A stretch of 7,191 bases of DNA from Verrucomicrobiota bacterium (GTDB lineage: Bacteria; Verrucomicrobiota; Verrucomicrobiae; Chthoniobacterales; UBA10450), in assembly GCA_005887855.1 (NCBI GenBank), contig VBQB01000292.1, positions 1 to 7,191 of the forward strand, read 5' to 3'. Shown one piece after another: positions 1 to 5,919 of this stretch (position 1 is its first letter; every line of letters begins with the position of its first letter). Under the pieces are notes generated by a model. That model did not search any database. It had not been told where the DNA came from and worked only from the letters and a program-made list of their open reading frames with translations. Position numbers and translations under genes: made by a program.

Positions 1-1
1 G

Positions 2-1306
2 GGCGCGGTCGCGGTCGAGCGACTCGGCAACGATCCGGCCGCGGAATGGAACCGGGGTGTGCATTCGTTGCTCGACGTCGATCCAACCCGCCGGTTCATC
101 TGTCATTTCCCGCAGGACAACGCGATCATTTCTGTTGGTTCGGGGTACGGCGGAAATGTTTTACTTAGCAAAAAATGTCTTGCGCTGCGCATCGGCTCAT
201 ACCTGGCGCAAAAGCAGGGTTGGATGGCGGAGCACATGCTTATTCTCGGAGTCGAATCGCCGGAGGGGCGCAAGCATTACGTGGTGGCGGCGTTCCCAAG
301 TGCGTGCGGGAAAACAAATTTCGCCATGCTCATTCCACCGCAACATTTCAAGGACTGGAAAATCACCACGCTGGGCGATGACATTGCCTGGATGCAGATT
401 CGCAATGGCAGGCTTTACGCAGTGAATCCGGAGAACGGTTACTTCGGGGTTGTGCCGGGCACGAGTTACAAGTCGAATCCAAACGCGATGAAATCGATCG
501 CGCACGACACGCTCTACACGAACGTCGCGCTAACGGATGACGGCGACGTCTGGTGGGAAGGCAAAAACGGCGCTCCGCCCGCGCACGCCATCGACTGGCG
601 TGGTAACGACTGGACCCCGCCGTCAAAAGAAAAAGCCGCTCATCCAAATAGCCGTTTCGCTACGCCGATGCGCAACAATCCCGTCCTCGATCCGGAAGTG
701 GAACGCGGCGAGGGCGTGCCGATCAGCGCGATCATTTTCGGTGGCCGCCGCAGCGACACGATGCCGCTCGTGTTTCAGGCCTTTGACTGGAACCACGGTG
801 TTTATCTCGGCGCGACCATGGCTTCAGAAACAACCGCGGCGGCGACCGGCGCGGTCGGGCAAGTGCGACGTGATCCCATGGCGATGCTGCCCTTTTGCGG
901 CTACAACATCGGCGATTATTTTCGCCATTGGCTCGAGATCGGAAAGCGGCTGACTAATCCGCCACTCATCTTTAACGTGAACTGGTTTCGCAAGGGCACG
1001 GACGGAAAATTTCTCTGGCCCGGCTTCGGCGACAACATGCGCGTCCTGAAATGGGTGATCGATCGCTGCGAGGGAAGCGAAGCCGCGGTCAAATCCCCCA
1101 TCGGATGGTTGCCGCGCCTGCACGATCTGGATCTTGCCGGGCTCGATATTGATCATAAACGCGTCGCCGAACTTCTCGGTATCGACCACGAGGAATGGCA
1201 AAAGGAATTGGCCGCGCACGAGACGTTTTTCCAGTCGCTAGGCGGCGTTGTTCCGCAGGACCTTCTGAAGCAACGGGAGGGTCTGGCCGCACGCTTTAAA
1301 GAATAG
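2..1306 (+). CDS. pckG: Phosphoenolpyruvate carboxykinase (GTP), 3' part
   Basis: Converts oxaloacetate plus GTP to phosphoenolpyruvate, CO2 and GDP, the committing cytosolic step of gluconeogenesis. The frame is open from base 2 and ends at TAG 1304-1306, giving 434 codons. The family is about 600 residues long, so roughly the N-terminal 170 lie outside the window. The GTG at 59 is internal, because conserved coding sequence precedes it. Visible motifs in order: [14 protein letters not shown] (metal-binding lysine region), EHMLILG (metal-binding histidine), the phosphate-binding loop FPSACGKTN at 293-319 with the reactive cysteine typical of the GTP class, GDDIAW at 374-391 (metal-binding aspartate), then [46 protein letters not shown] and NWFRKG. 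All key residues I can check are present, so the enzyme should be active. The ATP-dependent family has different motifs and is excluded. Ligand roles come from the vertebrate enzyme. No operon partner is visible downstream. Confidence 0.97.
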   Translation, partial: GAVAVERLGNDPAAEWNRGVHSLLDVDPTRRFICHFPQDNAIISVGSGYGGNVLLSKKCLALRIGSYLAQKQGWMAEHMLILGVESPEGRKHYVVAAFPSACGKTNFAMLIPPQHFKDWKITTLGDDIAWMQIRNGRLYAVNPENGYFGVVPGTSYKSNPNAMKSIAHDTLYTNVALTDDGDVWWEGKNGAPPAHAIDWRGNDWTPPSKEKAAHPNSRFATPMRNNPVLDPEVERGEGVPISAIIFGGRRSDTMPLVFQAFDWNHGVYLGATMASETTAAATGAVGQVRRDPMAMLPFCGYNIGDYFRHWLEIGKRLTNPPLIFNVNWFRKGTDGKFLWPGFGDNMRVLKWVIDRCEGSEAAVKSPIGWLPRLHDLDLAGLDIDHKRVAELLGIDHEEWQKELAAHETFFQSLGGVVPQDLLKQREGLAARFKE

Positions 1307-1312
1307 TTTGTA

Positions 1313-1333
1313 GGGGACGCTGTTAGCGTCCCG
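1313..1333. repeat. Palindromic hairpin after pckG (REP-like or terminator)
   Basis: GGGACGCT at 1314-1321 pairs perfectly with AGCGTCCC at 1325-1332 around a three-base GTT loop, seven bases after the pckG stop codon. The position suits a transcription terminator, but no T-run follows; the downstream bases are GCCCCC. The unit begins TTTGTAGGGG, similar to TTTGGTAGGG at 4012-4021, so it may be one copy of a dispersed intergenic palindrome rather than a classical intrinsic terminator. Both roles could hold at once. Confidence 0.6.
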
Positions 1334-1363
1334 CCCCCAAAGGCATCCTCTTCCTTTAGCGCT

Positions 1364-1543
1364 TCAACGTCGCGTAACCATCGAAGCTGGGCCGATCACT
1401 CCCGCGAGACTGATCCGTGCACTAGTGGCCTGTTGGGCCAGCTCGCGCAGCAATTCGAATGATTCGAAGTCGCCGATCGCGTACTTGAACTCATAAATGA
1501 TTCGTGTCGCGATACCGCCGTCAGTGAGTGTAATTCTGATCAC
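1364..1543 (-). CDS. Possible small protein of 59 residues, unknown function
   Basis: I do not recognise this protein. On the minus strand a GTG at 1543-1541 opens 59 codons ending in TGA at 1366-1364. GGAGG (plus-strand complement 1548-1552) stands four bases upstream of the GTG, a good ribosome binding site, and an in-frame TAG at 1567-1565 shuts the frame just above it, so this start is the only reasonable one. The peptide starts MIRITLTDGGIATRIIYEF and continues with FESFELLRELAQQATSARIS, a mix of hydrophobic and charged residues compatible with a small folded beta-alpha protein. There is no signal peptide or membrane segment. It is convergent with pckG, with the palindrome between them. 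It could also be the remnant of a longer gene or chance. Support is the ribosome binding site and unremarkable codon use only. Confidence 0.38.
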   Translation of the reverse strand: MIRITLTDGGIATRIIYEFKYAIGDFESFELLRELAQQATSARISLAGVIGPASMVTRR

Positions 1544-1683
1544 GGCTCCTCCGCGGTGCTTGGACTATGGCGCCCGATTCTCGATTTCATGCTCGAAGCA
1601 CGCATGGTGTTTTGCCTTTGCAAACTCTGTGCTGCGCCTGATAATTGCGCGCGGTAAATTAAAATCGACAGCACGAGGAACCG

Positions 1684-1773
1684 GGAAGGGTGGCTGAGTC
1701 CGGTTTAAGGCACTCGACTCGAAATCGAGCGTGGGGCAACCCACCGTGGGTTCGAATCCCACCCCTTCCGCCA
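1684..1773 (+). tRNA. tRNA-Ser, anticodon CGA
   Basis: A complete class II tRNA of 90 bases. The acceptor stem GGAAGGG (1684-1690) pairs with CCCTTCC (1763-1769), followed by discriminator G at 1770 and an encoded CCA at 1771-1773. The D-stem GCT/GGC closes around the GAGTCCGGTTTAAG-type D-loop. The anticodon stem is CTCGA/TCGAG (1713-1717 with 1725-1729), with loop CTCGAAA and anticodon CGA at 1720-1722, reading UCG serine codons. The long variable arm, GTGGG-GCAA-CCCAC at 1731-1744, is the serine identity element. The T-arm is GTGGG-TTCGAAT-CCCAC at 1746-1762. All stems pair, so the gene looks functional. Confidence 0.97.
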
Positions 1774-1833
1774 ATTTGATTCTCGCGGACGTTGGGATCC
1801 CTCGTCGACGCAAAATTAAAGGGGTTATTTTTC

Positions 1834-1935
1834 ATGAAAACAAAAGCGATCGTCCCAAGTGGGAAACACGCGACGCGGCGTCGAGAAGCGAAATCACAAA
1901 TGAGGATTCCTCCCGCGCCTCGAAGGATCGATTAA
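1834..1935 (+). CDS. Possible 33-residue basic small ORF ahead of the PRTase gene
   Basis: Not recognised. ATG 1834 follows an AAAGGGG motif (1818-1824) at a usable distance and opens 33 codons ending in TAA 1933-1935, 14 bases before the PRTase start. The peptide begins [20 protein letters not shown] and is strongly basic (Lys/Arg/His rich), with a proline-rich end ([10 protein letters not shown]) and no hydrophobic segment. It could be a tiny nucleic-acid-binding or ribosome-associated protein, or a leader peptide that couples translation into the downstream gene. There is no sign of a run of regulatory codons as in amino-acid attenuators. A chance ORF remains possible: the evidence is the ribosome binding site, the ATG and the tight spacing to the next gene. 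Confidence 0.4.
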   Translation: MKTKAIVPSGKHATRRREAKSQMRIPPAPRRID

Positions 1936-1949
1936 GAAAAAAAGGCCGC

Positions 1950-2603
1950 ATGGAAAGAGCTTTTCCAAATCGAACAGAAGCCGGGCGTTTGCTCGCGGAA
2001 AAGCTCGTTAAGTATGCTGGTCGAGATAACGTGATTGTGCTTGGTCTTCCGCGAGGCGGGGTGCCCGTTGCCTACGAAGTAGCGCAACGATTGAAGGTGC
2101 CTCTCGATGTTTTTATCGTGCGCAAATTGGGCGTGCCCGGCTTTGAAGAACTCGCCGCCGGTGCGATCGCGTCCGGTGGCGTGCGCGTTTTGAACGAAGA
2201 CGTCATGCGCGCCCTGCCTAACGCGGATGAGGCCATTGAATCGGTGACGGCCAAGGAAACAGCCGAGCTGGAACGACGCGAGCAAAGTTATCGACAAGGA
2301 CGCCCCGCACCGGCACTGGACGGCCGTGTTGTCATTCTGGTAGATGACGGACTGGCGACCGGCGCAACCATGCGTGCCGCGGTCAAAGGGTTGCGACAGC
2401 GTGCGGTGGCGAAAATTGTCGTGGCAGTGCCGGTCGGTCCGCCGGATACGTGCCGCGAATTCGAGGAAGAAGCCGACGAAACCATTTGCGCGACCGCGCC
2501 CGAATTTTTTCAGGCAGTCGGTCAGTATTACGAAGATTTCCCGCAGACGAGCGACGAAGAAGTGCGCGAACTGCTCGCGCACGCCGCGCAAGATCGACGA
2601 TGA
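1950..2603 (+). CDS. Stand-alone phosphoribosyltransferase-domain protein
   Basis: A 217-residue cytoplasmic type I phosphoribosyltransferase fold protein, of the kind that transfers or binds a PRPP-type ribose phosphate; the true substrate is unknown. The signature PRPP loop is [15 protein letters not shown] at residues 127-141, with the paired aspartates 132-133 and the TGAT phosphate loop. Upstream are [15 protein letters not shown] (residues 31-45) and [25 protein letters not shown] (53-77), the usual early motifs of this subfamily. The frame is open back into the tRNA, but ATG 1950 is chosen because the similarity to relatives starts there and AAAGG at 1941-1945 is a ribosome binding site. 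Its stop overlaps the next start (ATGA, 2600-2603), so the two are co-translated. In mycobacteria this domain is fused to an erythromycin esterase (Rv2030c) or a dienelactone hydrolase (Rv0571c); those partners are the next two genes here. It is not a recognisable purine- or pyrimidine-salvage enzyme. Confidence 0.9.
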   Translation: MERAFPNRTEAGRLLAEKLVKYAGRDNVIVLGLPRGGVPVAYEVAQRLKVPLDVFIVRKLGVPGFEELAAGAIASGGVRVLNEDVMRALPNADEAIESVTAKETAELERREQSYRQGRPAPALDGRVVILVDDGLATGATMRAAVKGLRQRAVAKIVVAVPVGPPDTCREFEEEADETICATAPEFFQAVGQYYEDFPQTSDEEVRELLAHAAQDRR

Positions 2604-3991
2604 ACGACACCAAGCTCGTTCGGGAGATCGCGCAGCCACTCACCCGCAATGCTAACGATTACGATGCACTACTAAAGCTCATCGGCGAGGCGCGCATCGT
2701 CCTGTTGGGCGAGGCGTCGCATGGGACGCACGAATTTTATTTCGAGCGCGCGGCGATCACAAAAAGGCTTATTGCAGAAAAAAACTTCACCGTCATCGCG
2801 ATCGAAGCCGATTGGCCCGATGCGTCTCGCGTTCATCGCTACGCGCGTGGTGCGGACGACGACGCGGATGCAAACGAAGCATTAGGCGGATTTCGCCGTT
2901 TTCCCACGTGGATGTGGCGCAACACTGTCGTCGTCGAATTCGTTGAGTGGCTGCGCGAGTTCAACCAACTCGCCACAGGACGAGGCCGTCCGATCTGCCA
3001 CGTGACGGATTCGTCCAATCGGCGAACTGGCGGACATGTCGATCCAAAAAAAGCGCTGGCCGGATTTTACGGCATGGACCTTTACAGTCTCCACGCCTCA
3101 ATCGACGCGGTCCTCAGCTATCTCAACAAAGTCGATCGCGATGCGGCCAAGCGGGCGCGACACCGTTACTCTTGCTTCGATCATTTCAACCGCGAGCCGC
3201 AGGAATACGGCTATGCCGCGACCGTCGGCGCGACCGAGTCGTGTGAAGACGAAGTGGTGGAGCAACTCGTCGAGCTGCGAAACAAGGCAGCGGAATTTTT
3301 GAGTCGCGATGGAGAAGTTGCCGCGGAGGAACTTTTCTTTGCGGAGCAAAACGCGCGGTTGATCAAAAATGCGGAGCAGTATTACCGGTCGATGTTTCGA
3401 GGTCGGGCATCATCGTGGAATTTGCGAGACCAACATATGGTTGAGACGATTGAAGCTCTGGTGGCACATCTCAATGGTAGCCGCCAACCGAAGGCGATCG
3501 TTTGGGCGCACAATTCGCACCTCGGCGATGCGCGCGCGACCGAGATGAGCCAACACGGCGAGCTGAACGTCGGTCAGCTTGTGCGCGAACGTTTTGGAAA
3601 GGAAGCGGTGCTGATCAGTTTCAGCACGTATCACGGGAGTGTGACCGCGGCATCAGATTGGGGCGGGCCCGCCGAACGCAAAAACGTGCGGCCCGCTCTG
3701 CGTGGGAGCTACGAAGAGTTCTTTCATGAAATTGGGTTGGCACGGTTTTGGATCAACTTCCGTGAAAGGGGTGACAATATCGACATTTTGCGAACGTCGC
3801 GGCTGGAGCGCGCGATTGGCGTGATTTACCGCCCGGAGACAGAACGATTCAGCCATTATTTTCAGGCGCGTTTGCCGGAACAATTCGACGCGATCATTCA
3901 CATCGACGAGACGCGCGCTGTCGAGCCACTGGAACGGACCAGTATTTGGGACAAGGGCGAATTGCCCGAGACCTATCCATTCACGCTGTGA
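2600..3991 (+). CDS. Erythromycin esterase family protein
   Basis: A 463-residue member of the erythromycin esterase (EreA/EreB-like) superfamily. The start is ATG 2600, whose ATGA overlap with the PRTase stop indicates translational coupling; the open frame upstream to 2450 is only a shadow of the PRTase gene. Motifs: [14 protein letters not shown] (residues 34-47; Glu38 and His41 match the catalytic Glu/His of EreB), IAIEADWPD (67-74), [11 protein letters not shown] (155-165), RYSCFDHF (189-196), NLRDQHMVE (274-282) and [12 protein letters not shown] (301-312), with the His pair 304 and 307 matching the two later active-site histidines. The active site therefore looks complete. No signal peptide is present, so it should be cytosolic. 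Most chromosomal members of this family have unknown substrates, and nothing here shows macrolide resistance. Residues about 123-152 look longer than in relatives I recall. In Rv2030c of M. tuberculosis this domain is joined to the PRTase encoded just upstream here. Confidence 0.92.
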   Translation: MNDTKLVREIAQPLTRNANDYDALLKLIGEARIVLLGEASHGTHEFYFERAAITKRLIAEKNFTVIAIEADWPDASRVHRYARGADDDADANEALGGFRRFPTWMWRNTVVVEFVEWLREFNQLATGRGRPICHVTDSSNRRTGGHVDPKKALAGFYGMDLYSLHASIDAVLSYLNKVDRDAAKRARHRYSCFDHFNREPQEYGYAATVGATESCEDEVVEQLVELRNKAAEFLSRDGEVAAEELFFAEQNARLIKNAEQYYRSMFRGRASSWNLRDQHMVETIEALVAHLNGSRQPKAIVWAHNSHLGDARATEMSQHGELNVGQLVRERFGKEAVLISFSTYHGSVTAASDWGGPAERKNVRPALRGSYEEFFHEIGLARFWINFRERGDNIDILRTSRLERAIGVIYRPETERFSHYFQARLPEQFDAIIHIDETRAVEPLERTSIWDKGELPETYPFTL

Positions 3992-4014
3992 GAATAATAT
4001 TCCGAGGCAAATTT

Positions 4015-4071
4015 GGTAGGGCGCGATCGTTGGGGGCGCTGCATTGGACGGCCCGGCGCTCCGTTCCTACC
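4015..4071. repeat. Imperfect intergenic palindrome, REP-like
   Basis: A 57-base unit that begins GGTAGG (4015-4020) and ends CCTACC (4066-4071), with GC-rich imperfectly complementary interior including GCGCGATCG and two GGCGCT copies (4035-4040, 4055-4060). It fills most of the gap between the esterase and the hydrolase genes. The opening TTTGGTAGGG resembles TTTGTAGGGG at 1307-1316, which suggests a shared dispersed repeat family. It could form an RNA hairpin between two co-transcribed genes, lowering or stabilising the downstream message. I cannot count genome copies from this window. Confidence 0.5.
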
Positions 4072-4085
4072 TGTGACTTCCTTTG

Positions 4086-4745
4086 ATGATGAACAAAGTG
4101 CGTATTCCAGCTGGTCGCGCGACACTCGATGGGAATTTGAGCATTCCCGAGAATGCCAGCGCGCTCGTTCTTTTCGTTCACGGCAGCGGCAGCAGCCGGC
4201 ACAGTCCGCGAAATCAATTCGTCGCGCGCACTTTGAACAATGCCGGACTAGCGACAGTCCTGTTCGATCTACTTACGCCGGAGGAGGAAGCTATCGACGC
4301 ACGCACCGCCGAACTTCGATTCAACATTAAACTGCTTGCGGAGCGGCTTGTTCACGCGACCAACTGGGCAAAGCAACAACAACAAACGCGCGATTTGCGC
4401 ATTGGTTATTTTGGATCTAGCACGGGGGGCGGCGCGGCGCTGGTTACAGCCGCGGAGCGGCCGCAAGATGTCGGGGCGGTGATTTCGCGTGGTGGCCGCC
4501 CCGATTTAGCAGGCGAAGCGCTGCCTAAAGTGCAAGTGCCTACCTTGCTCATCGTCGGTGGAGACGACGATATTGTGATCGAACTAAACGAGCAGGCGCG
4601 CGATCGGATGCGCTGCGAAGTGAAGCTGGAGATCGTTCCCGGTGCGACGCATCTCTTTGAAGAACCGGGCGCGCTCGAGCGAGTCGCACAACTGGCGAGC
4701 GATTGGTTTTTGCTCCACGCCGCCGGGAGCGCTGGCCCGCACTGA
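4086..4745 (+). CDS. Dienelactone-hydrolase-type alpha/beta hydrolase
   Basis: A 219-residue cytosolic alpha/beta hydrolase without signal peptide. FVHGSGSSRHSPRN (residues 30-43) supplies the oxyanion-hole region, GYFGSSTGGGAAL (107-119) the nucleophile elbow with Ser112, IVGGDDDIV (156-164) the acid region around Asp161, and GATHLFEEPGAL (186-197) the catalytic His189. The triad is thus complete. The substrate is not predictable. TTG 4083, ATG 4086 and ATG 4089 are all in frame; I take 4086, but 4089 is equally possible, and no clear Shine-Dalgarno sequence is seen, so translation may depend on the upstream genes. It follows the esterase gene by 94 bases on the same strand, separated by a palindrome, and probably shares its transcript. 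In Rv0571c of M. tuberculosis a domain of this type is fused to the PRTase domain. Confidence 0.88.
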   Translation: MMNKVRIPAGRATLDGNLSIPENASALVLFVHGSGSSRHSPRNQFVARTLNNAGLATVLFDLLTPEEEAIDARTAELRFNIKLLAERLVHATNWAKQQQQTRDLRIGYFGSSTGGGAALVTAAERPQDVGAVISRGGRPDLAGEALPKVQVPTLLIVGGDDDIVIELNEQARDRMRCEVKLEIVPGATHLFEEPGALERVAQLASDWFLLHAAGSAGPH

Positions 4746-4747
4746 TC

Positions 4748-4827
4748 GAATGACGAATGATTAAATAACCGAAGATTCCAAGACTGCTACTTCGTCATTC
4801 AGGCCTTGTGCTTCACTCGTCATTCGG
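4748..4827. repeat. GAATGACGAA inverted repeats in the convergent intergenic gap
   Basis: GAATGACGAA at 4748-4757 has a perfect inverted copy, TTCGTCATTC, at 4791-4800, and a further near copy, CTCGTCATTCGG, follows at 4816-4827. The last copy runs into the end of the minus-strand gene and contains its stop codon (TCA 4820-4822). The first begins three bases after the hydrolase stop. The arrangement could form a hairpin serving as a two-way transcription end point, but there is no adjoining T-run and the 33-base spacer is long, so a dispersed repeat is the safer label. Confidence 0.5.
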
Positions 4828-5674
4828 CTTCGCCACTGTTCGCTTCTTTATACGTTACCACGCGCCCCCACAGACTCTTTGTTCCCCAGATTCCGGCGCG
4901 CAAGCATTCCAGTTGAACGATTTGGCTGTGATCGACGAAGAGATTCGCGTCCGCTCCGTAATTTTTGATATACCACGCGAATACATCCGGATCGGCCGCT
5001 TCGAACATGAGCTTTTCCATCCCAAGTTGGTTGATGAATCGCGCGGGCACGTCCGTGCGCCACGGATCGACATTCTCGGTGATGCCTTCGCTCTCGATCA
5101 TGATGATCTCCGCGCCCGCCTCTAGGAATCGCTCTGCCTGCGCAATCGCCCAGCTCGGATCGCGCGTACCCTCGGCTTCCAATTCCGCAGCAGCCGTCGC
5201 CCCGCCGGCGCCAAATTGGATGCCAACTTCGGGTTTTGCTTTCAATCCCGATTTGTGCACCAATTCGATCAGGCGCAGCCAGTCGTCAGTTGGGATCGAG
5301 ACAAAACCAGCTGAGATTTCGATGATGTCGAAACCGAGCTTCTTGCATTCGGTGACATATTTCCGCACGGCCTCGCCGCCTTGAGCGAGCACGCGCTCGA
5401 TAAAGCCGCCTGTCGAAACGAGCACGTCATATTTGTGGCAAAGATCGACAATCTCGCGCACGGCCCGCTCCGGCATCAGCGTGAACGCACCACCGGCGAA
5501 TTTCAGGGAATCGACATAATTGCCCATCATCTCAAACAAATCTTCGAGGTAGCGGCGACCAACCACGGAGTAATACGGGCCGCGGATTTCCGTTAACCCG
5601 TGTTTGCGCGGCTTGCCTTCGCGCTCATTGATTCGGAGGAACGGAAAACTGCGCTCAGGTTTTTCTGATCTCAT
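4820..5674 (-). CDS. Phosphosulfolactate synthase (ComA) / HSA32-like protein
   Basis: A 284-residue TIM-barrel protein of the ComA family, whose founding archaeal enzyme joins sulfite to phosphoenolpyruvate to make phosphosulfolactate for coenzyme M. Bacterial and plant members include HSA32, a heat-stress-associated protein, and for these the reaction is not settled. Motifs: RGPYYSVVG (residues 31-39), DSLKFAGGAFTLMP (55-68), VLVSTGGFIERV (84-95), FDIIEISAGF (115-124), LKAKPEVGIQFGAGG (144-158), AEIIMIESEGITE (188-200) and ANLFVDHSQIVQLE (243-256). These cover the barrel strands in order, so the protein is full length. The start is ATG 5674-5672 with GAGGA just upstream (complement 5678-5682), three bases away, a little close. 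No comB, comC or comDE is nearby, arguing against coenzyme M synthesis. It is convergent with the hydrolase and divergent from the nicotinate phosphoribosyltransferase gene. The stop lies within a repeat copy. Confidence 0.88.
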   Translation of the reverse strand: MRSEKPERSFPFLRINEREGKPRKHGLTEIRGPYYSVVGRRYLEDLFEMMGNYVDSLKFAGGAFTLMPERAVREIVDLCHKYDVLVSTGGFIERVLAQGGEAVRKYVTECKKLGFDIIEISAGFVSIPTDDWLRLIELVHKSGLKAKPEVGIQFGAGGATAAAELEAEGTRDPSWAIAQAERFLEAGAEIIMIESEGITENVDPWRTDVPARFINQLGMEKLMFEAADPDVFAWYIKNYGADANLFVDHSQIVQLECLRAGIWGTKSLWGRVVTYKEANSGEAE

Positions 5675-5719
5675 TCGTCCTCAACTAACCAACGCGCCGC
5701 GATCCTCAATCGGTTGTCT

Positions 5720-5871
5720 GGGCAGCGCACGAGTCTCGCGTGTTGGCGAGCGTGTCCCCGCGATCGCGAACTTTTCTTGTGAGTCTTCGTCGTCCGCTGC
5801 GGAGGAAAATGAAAAGGAAAGATTGTTTCGACGGGACGTCGGAACCAGCACGCGAGACGCATGCGCTACCC
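5720..5871. mobile_element. Inverted-repeat element of about 152 bp (MITE- or REP-like)
   Basis: Two 27-base arms, 5720-5746 and 5845-5871, are inverted copies agreeing at 23 of 27 positions. The shared core GTCTCGCGTG is at 5733-5742 and, inverted as CACGCGAGAC, at 5849-5858; the outer ends read GGGCAGCGCA and TGCGCTACCC. The 98-base interior carries the palindrome CGCGATCGCG (5759-5768), a small hairpin CGACG-GGA-CGTCG (5829-5841) and a purine-rich stretch 5801-5822. No transposase is encoded, so if mobile it is non-autonomous. It fills most of the divergent gap between the HSA32-like gene and the nicotinate phosphoribosyltransferase gene and may therefore carry or disturb their promoters. 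No flanking target duplication is evident to me. I recall similar sequences in Udaeobacter-type genomes, unverified. Confidence 0.6.
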
Positions 5872-5919
5872 AGTCATTCGCGAACTCGGCGTGCGATGTC
5901 TAAATTGTGGATCGCGTGA
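5809..5919 (+). CDS. Possible 36-residue upstream ORF, partly repeat-derived
   Basis: ATG 5809 stands three bases after GGAGG (5801-5805) and opens 36 codons ending in TGA 5917-5919. That stop overlaps the start of the nicotinate phosphoribosyltransferase gene as TGATG. The peptide begins [19 protein letters not shown] and ends MSKLWIA, with no recognisable domain. Its first twenty codons lie inside the inverted-repeat element, so protein-level conservation is doubtful. It matters mainly because ribosomes finishing here could restart on the next gene, which has no clear ribosome binding site of its own. A chance ORF is quite possible. Confidence 0.22.
   Translation: MKRKDCFDGTSEPARETHALPSHSRTRRAMSKLWIA

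Larger units (their letters stand above)
1307..1683. other. Intergenic region between pckG and tRNA-Ser
   Basis: This 377-base stretch holds the hairpin at 1313-1333 and the possible minus-strand small gene at 1364-1543. In 1544-1683 I see no convincing gene. The AT-rich run TAAATTAAAAT at 1655-1665 lies about 19 bases before the tRNA and could supply a -10 element (TAAAAT at 1660-1665), but no clear -35 box sits at the right distance, so I do not call a promoter. Confidence 0.5.

Noticed and set aside
1497..1697. 66-codon plus-strand frame running into the tRNA
   Set aside because: It overlaps the tRNA 5' end, lacks a ribosome binding site and opposes the better-supported minus-strand small frame.
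1565..1813. 82-codon minus-strand frame across the tRNA, containing GVGFEPT
   Set aside because: It is the antisense translation of the tRNA T-arm; the GVGFEPT peptide is a well-known spurious product of reading tRNA genes backwards.
1731..1949. Upstream extension of the PRTase reading frame beginning inside tRNA-Ser
   Set aside because: It would start within a functional tRNA, has no ribosome binding site, and adds a low-complexity N-terminus absent from the family. ATG 1950 fits better.
2450..2599. Upstream extension of the esterase frame
   Set aside because: These codons are an arginine-rich shadow of the PRTase 3' end; the ATGA overlap at 2600 is the natural start.
1932..2639. 235-codon minus-strand frame opposite the PRTase gene
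   Set aside because: It is antisense to a clear conserved gene, has no recognised motif, and arises from the codon bias of the sense strand.
2600..3991. Macrolide resistance gene
   Set aside because: Family membership and active-site residues are present, but most chromosomal relatives have unknown substrates and the context is a housekeeping or stress locus with no resistance or mobile genes.
4820..5674. Coenzyme M biosynthesis locus
   Set aside because: Only the ComA-like gene is present; no comB, comC or comDE homologue lies in the window and the sequence resembles the HSA32-type branch.
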